11,743 nt of DNA from Baffinella frigidus (Eukaryota; Cryptophyceae; Cryptomonadales; Baffinellaceae). Under the pieces are notes generated by a model. It was not told the DNA's origin and searched no databases. It saw only the letters and a program-made list of their open reading frames with translations. The stretch is from assembly GCA_026770585.1 (NCBI GenBank), contig MU646470.1:579404-591146 (forward strand), written 5' to 3'. The position numbers and the translations under genes are program-made. Positions 6,894 to 11,743 of the stretch are shown piece by piece; positions within the stretch are counted from its first letter, which is position 1; each line of letters opens with the position of its first letter.

Positions 6894-7232
6894 GGCTGGA
6901 TTCTATGTGTCGACAAAATAAAGAATTTGCAATTCAAAGTGGCCGTAAAACGTTTTACGGCCACTTTGAGCTCGAATTATGTGTCACATAACGAAACGTT
7001 GCGATTTTAATTGAATTAAAAATGCCTCCATTTATGGAGGCATTTTCTATTCATCTTTGCAAGATTTTTTAATACTCGCATCGTTTCGACATAATTCCCG
7101 TCTCAAAAGTGTTTTACGGCTGAAGCGTTGTGGTTTGCTTGAAAATCTGCCCGGATTCGAAATAACTCAAAGTCAATAAAGTGACTTTGAATTGTGTATT
7201 TCGCGAATTAAAAAGACACATAGATTCCGCCC
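6894..7232. mobile_element. Foldback MITE, PIF/Harbinger-like, copy 1
   Basis: Terminal inverted repeats GGCTGGATTCTATGTGTC and (reverse complement of the right end) GGGCGGAATCTATGTGTC match at 15 of 18 positions. The element is flanked by TTA (6891-6893 and 7233-7235) in the target word TCCTTTAGGTCC, consistent with a 3 bp duplication. Inner blocks AATTCAAAGT, GCCGTAAAAC, GAATTATGT, CGAAACG and AAAATGCCTCC recur inverted in the two halves, so the whole 339 bp can fold back on itself. It contains a perfect 36 bp palindrome at 6934-6969. It has no transposase. A 3 bp TTA duplication with GG-starting ends is typical of PIF/Harbinger (Tourist-type) elements. Confidence 0.65.
6934..6969. repeat. 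36 bp perfect palindrome
   Basis: TCAAAGTGGCCGTAAAAC followed directly by its exact reverse complement. It is part of the MITE and is repeated without change at 7686-7721. Confidence 0.9.
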
Positions 7233-7294
7233 TTAGGTCCTTTAGGTTCTTTTAGACCAAAGAGGTACATTCTCGCACACACACTCAGGATAAA

Positions 7295-7371
7295 TCCTTT
7301 AGGTCCTTTAGGTTCTTCGAGCTCCCAACATAGGCGGACACCAGAACTTGTTCTGTAGAAAGGCCATAAAA
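7295..7371 (+). repeat. Dispersed repeat R1, copy 4, with TCCTTTAGGT decamer array
   Basis: TCCTTTAGG repeated in a 10-base period, then TTCTTCGAGCTCCCAACATA and GGCGGACACC. The sister copy at 8044-8120 is identical by eye. Confidence 0.8.
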
Positions 7372-7645
7372 TGCTTTAAAGCAAGTCCTTTTTAGGTCCT
7401 TTAGGTCCTTTAGGTTTTAATTTCGCCCAACATATGCCAACGACACGCCCTTCCGTAGAAAGGACTGCAGAGAAAGCGTTTTTGCTTTCGGATCGCGTTC
7501 AGCTTTCCAGTGCAGAGGCTCGTGAAGAGGGGATACAGGGTGACTCTCTTGGGGTCTTTGAGGAGTCCCCAACTGGGAACACGCTCGCACATACACCGAG
7601 CCCAAGTCAGCCTCTGTGAGGCTCATGGTATCCCATGGTCCTTTA

Positions 7646-7981
7646 GGCTGGATTCTATGTGTCGACAAAATAAAGAATTTGCAATTCAAAGTGGCCGTAA
7701 AACGTTTTACGGCCACTTTGAGCTCGAATTGTGTGTCACATAATGAAACGTTGCGATTTTAATTGAATTAAAAATGCCTCAAATGGAGGCATTTTTAATT
7801 CATCTTTGCAAGATTTTTTAATACTCGCATCGTTTCGACATAATTCCCGTCTCAAAAGTGTTTTACGGCTGAAGCGTTGTGGTTTGCTTGAAAATCTGCC
7901 CGGATTCGAAATAACTCAAAGTCAATAAAGTGACTTTGAATTGTGTATTTCGCGAATTAAAAAGACACATAGATTCCGCCC
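7646..7981. mobile_element. Foldback MITE, PIF/Harbinger-like, copy 2
   Basis: Same ends and TTA flanks (7643-7645, 7982-7984) as the copy at 6894, copied with the surrounding tandem unit and not by a second insertion. The 36 bp palindrome is at 7686-7721 and is intact. Confidence 0.65.
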
Positions 7982-8043
7982 TTAGGTCCTTTAGGTTCTT
8001 TTAGACCAAAGAGGTACATTCTCGCACACACACTCAGGATAAA

Positions 8044-8120
8044 TCCTTTAGGTCCTTTAGGTTCTTCGAGCTCCCAACATAGGCGGACACCAGAACTTGT
8101 TCTGTAGAAAGGCCATAAAA
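8044..8120 (+). repeat. Dispersed repeat R1, copy 5
   Basis: Second tandem-unit version of the block at 7295-7371, including the decamer array in front. Confidence 0.8.
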
Positions 8121-8151
8121 TGCTTTAAAGCAAGTCCTTTTTAGGTCCTTT

Positions 8152-8390
8152 AGGTCCTTTAGGTTTTAATTTCGCCCAACATATGCCAACGACACGCCCT
8201 TCCGTAGAAAGGACTGCAGAGAAAGCGTTTTTGCTTTCGGATCGCGTTCAGCTTTCCAGTGCAGAGGCTCGTGAAGAGGGGATAAAGGGTGAGTTCTTTA
8301 TGGGGTGTTTGAGTTAGACCAAAAAGGCACAGTCTCTCACACACACCGAACCCCAAGTCAGCCTTTAAGAGGCTCATGGTATCCCATGGT
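8152..8390. repeat. 750 bp tandem unit, partial copy 3 (no MITE)
   Basis: Follows the unit through GGCTCATGGTATCCCATGGT, then departs exactly where the MITE would start. Its middle (8284-8345) is diverged. A unique stretch follows (8391-8462). Confidence 0.8.
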
Positions 8391-8462
8391 TGGAGTATGA
8401 GAGCTCCAGCCACGAATACCCCAGACGAAACAAGATTCCAAAAGGTGAGATGGGTTGTGTGG

Positions 8463-8620
8463 TCCTTTAGGTCCTTCAGGTTTTAATTTCTCCCAACATA
8501 TGCCAACGACACGCCGTTCCGTAGAAGGGATCTGCAGAGAAAGCATTTTTGCTTTCGGATCGCGTTTCGCTCTCCAGTGCAGAGGCTCGTGAAGAGGGGA
8601 TACAGGGCGGCTCTCTTGGG
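8463..8620. repeat. 750 bp tandem unit, partial copy 4
   Basis: TCCTTTAGGTCCTTCAGG followed by the R2 block and GAGGGGATACAGGG; homology ends at the GGCTCTCTTGGGG step. It runs into the open frame upstream of the WD40 ATG. Confidence 0.8.
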
Positions 8621-8685
8621 GTGGGTGAAGGTATACGACATCGCTCCCATCTCAGGATACGACACGCTCCCACAGGACTCACCCA

Positions 8686-8743
8686 CCAGATTTTACCTGT
8701 CCAGAAAAACGAGTGTTTTAGGACCACAGGTAAAATCCGGGCA
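8686..8743. repeat. 58 bp hairpin repeat, copy 1
   Basis: GATTTTACCTGT (8689-8700) and ACAGGTAAAATC (8726-8737) are perfect 12 bp arms around a 25-base loop. The whole 58 bp recurs exactly at 8830-8887. The right arm contains CAG/GTAAAA, a consensus 5' splice site, and the left arm is followed by CCTGTCCAG, usable as a 3' splice site. Confidence 0.9.
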
Positions 8744-8762
8744 GCAGCGGTGGAGCCAGCCA

Positions 8763-8788
8763 CCAACAAGAGGGTCACCTCTTGTTGG
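8763..8788. repeat. Hairpin CCAACAAGAG / CTCTTGTTGG
   Basis: Perfect 10 bp arms with a 6-base loop, located between the two 58 bp hairpin repeats. Confidence 0.85.
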
Positions 8789-8800
8789 AGAAAGAAATCG

Positions 8801-10093
8801 ATGCGAGACAAATTCGAATTCGAGGTTGACCAGATTTTACCTGTCCAGAAAAACGAGTGTTTTAGGACCACAGGTAAAATCCGGGCACAAAATGCAACCC
8901 ATTTTGTCAAAGAGGACAAGGCAGGACAAACAGCTCTCCGCTCGCTGGTCGACACGCAGCAACGCACTACGCTCAGTGCCTTCGAGTCCTGCCGGCCAGG
9001 AGAAGGAATGCTGGCGGTGGGGACCCGGAATGGGCGAGTCTGTCTGGTTGATGCGGCGACCGGGATGACGAGGTGGGAAGCGCAGAGCTATAAGGAACAC
9101 ACTTTCTGTCGTGTAGCAGTTTCACCGGACGGCAGGTTCGTGGCGAGCGTGGGTGTTTCTGAGGAGAACTGGAAGCTCTGGGACGCCGCGAGAGGGGTGG
9201 TGTGCATGACCGGAGCCAGCCACGACGGAATGGGAGCGTGCCTCTGCAGGGTGACCAGGAGCGGTCACCGCACGTCGCTGGATGAAGGGTGCCCAGTGCA
9301 GGTGCACACTACGGGACCGCGAGCGGTGGCGTTCTCGCCGTGCGGACAACGGCTTGTCACGGGAGGCGAAGACCGCGCGGTGATCCTGTGGGACGCTCAG
9401 ACAGGGAAGGCGGAACTGGTGATGAAGGGACACACTGACATGGTCAGCTCCGTGACGTTCTCGGCGGACGGGGCGCGGCTGGCGAGCGGGAGCTGGGATG
9501 CGTCCATTCGCGTATGGGACGCGGCGACGGGGGGGTTGCTCCGCGCGATACCAAACGCCCACGGATCTGCCGTGACGGGGGTGCAGTTTTCCCCGACGGA
9601 CAGTCGCACGCTCGCAAGCGTGGGAATCGAGAATATTTTGAAGCAGTGGGACGTCGACAGCGGTGCGATGAAAAGCGAATTCGAGGGGTACAGGTTTGCG
9701 GTTTATTCTCCTGGCGGAAGCACTCTCGCAACTTGCAGTGCCCCTGGCACGCGTGACGTGCTCATGCGCGATGCAGAGACGGGAGCATTGCAGTTCAGGA
9801 TGGTTGGGCACCAGGGAAGACTTACTTCGGCCTGCTGGTCGATCGACGGAAGCAAGCTCGCCTCGGGCAGCTGCGACTGCACCTGCAAGGTATGGGACTC
9901 GTCGACGGGAGCGCTCCTCCGCACCATCGAGCTGGGGCGAGGTGTTTTCTCTCTGTCGTGGGGGCGCGACTGGGTGCTGGAGAAGCAGAGGGTGGTGGCA
10001 TTTGCGATGGGGCACCACCCGCGGCTCGGGGTGGGGTCACAGGTGCTGGGACTCGACGAGGAGCTGCTGCGGATGATCCTCGACCGGGCGTGA
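8801..10093 (+). CDS. Seven-bladed WD40-repeat beta-propeller protein with conserved C-terminal tail
   Basis: From ATG 8801 this encodes 430 residues; the frame is open without ATG back to 8525 through repeat sequence, so the true start or a 5' exon is uncertain (the next ATG is 9008). Blades lie at about 64-95, 100-140, 169-211, 212-254, 255-296, 297-337 and 338-378. Diagnostic strings include VAVSPDGRFVAS, KLWDAARG, VAFSPCGQRLVTGGEDRAVI, LWDAQTG, SSVTFSADGARLASGSWDAS, VWDAATG and CKVWDSSTG. Blades 1 and 6 lack the Trp of the WD dipeptide (CLVD, LMRD). A 52-residue tail (WVLEKQR, AFAMGHHPRLG, LDEELLRMILD) recurs in the pseudogene at 5572-5848. WD40 propellers are protein-binding scaffolds; the partner is unknown. 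Residues 1-40 derive from the hairpin repeat and may not belong to the mature protein. Confidence 0.85.
   Translation: MRDKFEFEVDQILPVQKNECFRTTGKIRAQNATHFVKEDKAGQTALRSLVDTQQRTTLSAFESCRPGEGMLAVGTRNGRVCLVDAATGMTRWEAQSYKEHTFCRVAVSPDGRFVASVGVSEENWKLWDAARGVVCMTGASHDGMGACLCRVTRSGHRTSLDEGCPVQVHTTGPRAVAFSPCGQRLVTGGEDRAVILWDAQTGKAELVMKGHTDMVSSVTFSADGARLASGSWDASIRVWDAATGGLLRAIPNAHGSAVTGVQFSPTDSRTLASVGIENILKQWDVDSGAMKSEFEGYRFAVYSPGGSTLATCSAPGTRDVLMRDAETGALQFRMVGHQGRLTSACWSIDGSKLASGSCDCTCKVWDSSTGALLRTIELGRGVFSLSWGRDWVLEKQRVVAFAMGHHPRLGVGSQVLGLDEELLRMILDRA
8830..8887. repeat. 58 bp hairpin repeat, copy 2
   Basis: Exact copy of 8686-8743, 144 bases (48 codons) downstream, so both lie in the same reading frame. 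It is followed by another hairpin, ACAAAATG / CATTTTGT at 8887-8907. Confidence 0.9.
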
Positions 10094-10160
10094 GGGGCGG
10101 GGGGCTCTGTAGGAGACAGACGGAGGTGGGCATGGTTATTTTGAATCACGGCCAGCCGTT

Positions 10161-10192
10161 TGACCCCTCTAGGCCAGACGCTAGAGGGGTCA
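10161..10192. repeat. Hairpin TGACCCCTCTAG / CTAGAGGGGTCA
   Basis: Perfect 12 bp arms with an 8-base loop, 67 bases after the WD40 stop, in the likely 3' untranslated region. Confidence 0.85.
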
Positions 10193-10409
10193 GACGCTTC
10201 CGGTGCCTCCGCGCGGAGCCAGACCATGAGGAAGGGGAGATCACCGGGAATTCTCGTAGTGCGAACGCGGAAAGCTCGGGCTGAGTGCAGGGAGAGGCGT
10301 GCGGGAAGTGGTAGACACCGAACCGGCACGAGAGAGCAGCAGTGAGGCTCAGGAATACTGTAAGACAGGCAGGGCGCGGGCGATTTTGATTTTTTCTTAC
10401 AGTGCAAGC

Positions 10410-10415
10410 AATAAA
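10410..10415 (+). terminator. Poly(A) signal AATAAA of the WD40 gene
   Basis: AATAAA about 317 bases after the stop codon. The same hexamer in the same local context is conserved in the inverted pseudogene flank (5332-5337 on minus), which supports a transcript-end role. Confidence 0.45.
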
Positions 10416-10470
10416 TACAGACGCGCAGGGCGGGCGTTTCCCCCGTGCGTCTTTGGGGGCTGCATTCTGA

Positions 10471-10498
10471 ATTCCTCGCTGTCTTGCCAGCGAGGAAT
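10471..10498. repeat. Hairpin ATTCCTCGCTG / CAGCGAGGAAT
   Basis: Perfect 11 bp arms with loop TCTTGC, about 55 bases after the AATAAA. Confidence 0.85.
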
Positions 10499-10834
10499 CC
10501 TTCTCAACAGGCGTTGACCACCCGAGGCTGGAAGGGGGAGTATTTCAAATGTGGGGTTGTTAAAATTTGTACCAGTCACGGGCAGGCTTGGTCACCAAAC
10601 GCCCCTATTTATGTAAAATTTACTACACGCCTTTTTTTTCTTCACTTGTAAAAGAATCCCTGTCTTAAAATAGTCATATTTCTAGCCTCGAGTGGTCGCA
10701 TTGACATGCTGAGACCTGCGGCTTCGAATAAATCGATTCGTTCCTGACAACGCAATTTATTGCACGCTCGGACCAGACTAGTAATCGTAAACATTTGATC
10801 TGATATTTTCCATTGCCATACACGACCGCGCAGA
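10499..10834. other. Intergenic stretch without recognisable gene
   Basis: Relatively AT-rich. A 71-codon minus-strand frame (10857-10642) runs through it, but its start lies in the CCTAGG element's end and no family is recognisable. The part from about 10812 to 10857 resembles, inverted, the sequence after the tail of element copy a (5441-5487). Confidence 0.5.
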
Positions 10835-11045
10835 GCCTCGCTCATAAGGAGGCACATCCCCCCCCTAGGACCCTACAGTAGGCCTATCTACGGCCCTACG
10901 GTGGTCCTACGGGGGGGTCGGCTGCTTAACCCTTAAGTGGCCAGTAGGCTCATACGCCCTACCGTAGGGCCCTAGGACCTGTCTAGGACCTCTTGGCAGT
11001 CACATTTGACTGCCTGGCCACTTAAGGGATAAGCGAGGTACCCAT
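10835..11045. mobile_element. Compound CCTAGG palindromic element, copy c
   Basis: The left half (10835-10920) has CCTCGCTCAT, then CCCCTAGGACCCTACAGTAGG as in copy b. The right half carries a perfect 15 bp stem, CCCTTAAGTGGCCAG (10930-10944) with CTGGCCACTTAAGGG (11014-11028), enclosing GGCTCATACGCCCTACCGTAG and followed by the family tail ATAAGCGAGGTACCC. The outer ends CCTCGCTCAT and ATAAGCGAGG are inverted. It looks like a b-type and an a-type element side by side. Confidence 0.55.
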
Positions 11046-11157
11046 GTACCCACAGTCACGAAACGTGCCCCTCTCTCTCCCGGTGGCGTTGCGATAGCCA
11101 CGGCTGCCCAAGGCTCTCGAGCAGTAGCGCATTCCACCCTCGCACCGCAGTCGCGTG

Positions 11158-11219
11158 CCTCCTGGGGTTTAGGGTTTGGGGTTGAGGGTTTAGGGTTTAG
11201 GGTTTAGGGGTGCAGGAGG
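11158..11219. repeat. Short telomere-like patch (TTTAGGG) flanked by inverted CCTCCTG / CAGGAGG
   Basis: About 46 bases of TTTAGGG-type units on the plus strand, bounded by CCTCCTG (11158-11164) and CAGGAGG (11213-11219). On the minus strand the patch ends in CCCCAG followed by GAGG, the same acceptor-like edge as the array beside exon 4. Confidence 0.8.
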
Positions 11220-11256
11220 AGGAGTCAGTCGACGTTACTCCAAAAACGAGCAATGT

Positions 11257-11371
11257 CCACCAGCCCTCAGGGAAGGACCAAAAGGTCGATTTTTAGACGG
11301 ACCCGACTCCGCTGCAAGGTGATTTTGAGGTCTGAAAATCGACCTTGTGGTCCTTCCGTGAGGGTTGGTGG
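11257..11371. repeat. Long inverted repeat, 42 bp arms
   Basis: Arms 11257-11298 and 11330-11371 match at 38 of 42 positions (CCACCARCCCTCASGGAAGG, ACCAMAAGGTCGATTTTYAGAC) around a 31-base loop. It could form a strong cruciform or RNA hairpin and may be a small foldback element. Confidence 0.88.
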
Positions 11372-11375
11372 GTGC

Positions 11376-11525
11376 GTCCGTGTTTGTAGGTAAGGAAAAG
11401 TTTCGTGGACGTGTGTTTCGCCCCATTCTATTTGGGCTCACCAATATGGAGTCCGTGTTCGTAGTTAATGCACAGTTTCGTGGACGTGTGTTTCGCCCCG
11501 TTCTATTTGGGCGCACCAATATGGT
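11376..11525. repeat. 75 bp tandem repeat, two units
   Basis: Units 11376-11450 and 11451-11525 share GTTTCGTGGACGTGTGTTTC, GCCCC.TTCTATTTGGGC and CACCAATATGG. The period is 25 codons; the plus frame reads FRGRVFRPILFGLTNM then FRGRVFRPVLFGRTNM, but there is no ATG upstream and the minus strand is open as well, so coding is unproven. Confidence 0.8.
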
Positions 11526-11649
11526 GAGCCCGTCCTCTTTCCCGAGCCAAAGGTGACAGGCTGCCGTCACCCGTTCAGTGAAAACGTTCTCTCTCCGTGA
11601 CCAGACCAGTGCAATGTTCTCTCTCTCTGAGCAATGCGGTGAAAGTGCC

Positions 11650-11743
11650 GTAACCCCTCTCTCTCGCTCTCTCTCGCGCTCTCTCTCTCGTTGTCTCTCC
11701 CTCTCTGTTTCTCTCTCTCTCTCGCTCTCTCTCGCTCTCTCTT
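11650..11743. repeat. CT-rich microsatellite
   Basis: CTCTCTCG-type pyrimidine repeat running to the end of the window, complementary in composition to the GA tract at the start. Confidence 0.9.

Larger units (their letters stand above)
6651..7402. repeat. 750 bp tandem unit, copy 1
   Basis: Starts at AGGTCCTTGAGG and contains, in order: the R2 block (CCAACGACACGCCCTTCCGT...GCTTTCGG), a GAGGGGATACAGGGTGACTC block, a MITE (6894-7232), a CTCGCACACACACTCAGGAT block and an R1 block. It is nearly identical to 7403-8151. It lies in the region where the REEP-like gene's first intron would be. Confidence 0.9.
7403..8151. repeat. 750 bp tandem unit, copy 2
   Basis: Same block order as 6651-7402, offset 749-752 bp, with scattered substitutions and a change in the MITE's central hairpin loop (CCATTTATGG shortened to CAAATGG). 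The high similarity implies a recent duplication. Confidence 0.92.

Noticed and set aside
6758-7743. Repeated 77-codon plus-strand frames and 99-122-codon minus-strand frames at about 6600-6991 and 7417-7743
   Set aside because: They run through R2 and the MITE, are duplicated only because the 750 bp unit is duplicated, lack domains, and both strands are open over the same repeat.
8686-8887. CRISPR-like direct repeat pair
   Set aside because: Only two units, with an 86-base spacer that itself contains a hairpin, in a eukaryotic setting and within an open frame.
9122-10407. Long minus-strand open frames opposite the WD40 gene (298 and 234 codons)
   Set aside because: Shadows of the GC-rich WD40 coding strand; composition is Arg/Ser/Pro-rich and there is no domain.
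10642-10857. 71-codon minus-strand frame (MCLLMSEAL...)
   Set aside because: Its start lies in the CCTAGG element end, and the homologous DNA at 5441-5487 does not preserve the frame. No family recognised.
1-11743. tRNA, rRNA or snRNA genes
   Set aside because: No cloverleaf with a GGTTCRANTCC-type arm, no rRNA core motif and no recognisable snRNA sequence found on reading either strand.

Overview
The window looks like nuclear DNA from a protist or alga. It is repeat-rich, carries plant/alveolate-type telomeric repeats (TTTAGGG and its complement) at interstitial positions, contains (GA)n/(CT)n microsatellites, and has exons with GT-AG and one possible GC-AG boundary. It also holds a beta-propeller WD40 gene and a REEP-type exon, both eukaryotic. 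Nothing bacterial (operons, Shine-Dalgarno sites, tRNA or rRNA genes, CRISPR) is visible. A chromerid or dinoflagellate would fit the telomere type and splice sites, but the sequence does not settle the taxon.

Layout. 1-576 is GA-rich microsatellite with three copies of a short exon-like fragment. 577-1762 (minus) can be read as five consecutive small exons of one unrecognised helical protein. Its two downstream introns consist of degenerate telomere-like repeat; a candidate ATG exon with a CCAAT pair lies just upstream (1828-1994). 1995-3660 has no gene I can name, only a few palindromes and coding-like scraps. 3661-4975 is a 1.3 kb degenerate CCCTAAA array, opposite in orientation to the 640-1310 array. 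4976-5505 holds palindromic CCTAGG/CCTAC elements. 5572-5848 (minus) is a truncated WD40 pseudogene. 5979-6331 is an inverted pair of a dispersed repeat. 6486-6594 (plus) is the N-terminal exon of a REEP1-4-like ER-shaping protein whose remaining exons are not visible. 6651-8620 is a tandemly duplicated ~750 bp unit (two full, two partial copies), each full copy carrying a foldback MITE with TTA target duplications (PIF/Harbinger-like). 8686-8910 is a chain of perfect hairpins including a duplicated 58 bp one. 8801-10093 (plus) is an intact seven-bladed WD40 gene with a poly(A) signal at 10410. 10161-11045 holds hairpins and a compound CCTAGG element. 11158-11219 is a short telomeric patch, 11257-11525 is a long inverted repeat followed by a 75 bp tandem repeat, and the end is CT-rich.

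No joint pathway is suggested. The WD40 gene and the pseudogene are inverted relatives that share coding and 3' flank, so they arose by DNA-level duplication. The other genes are unrelated neighbours embedded in repeats.
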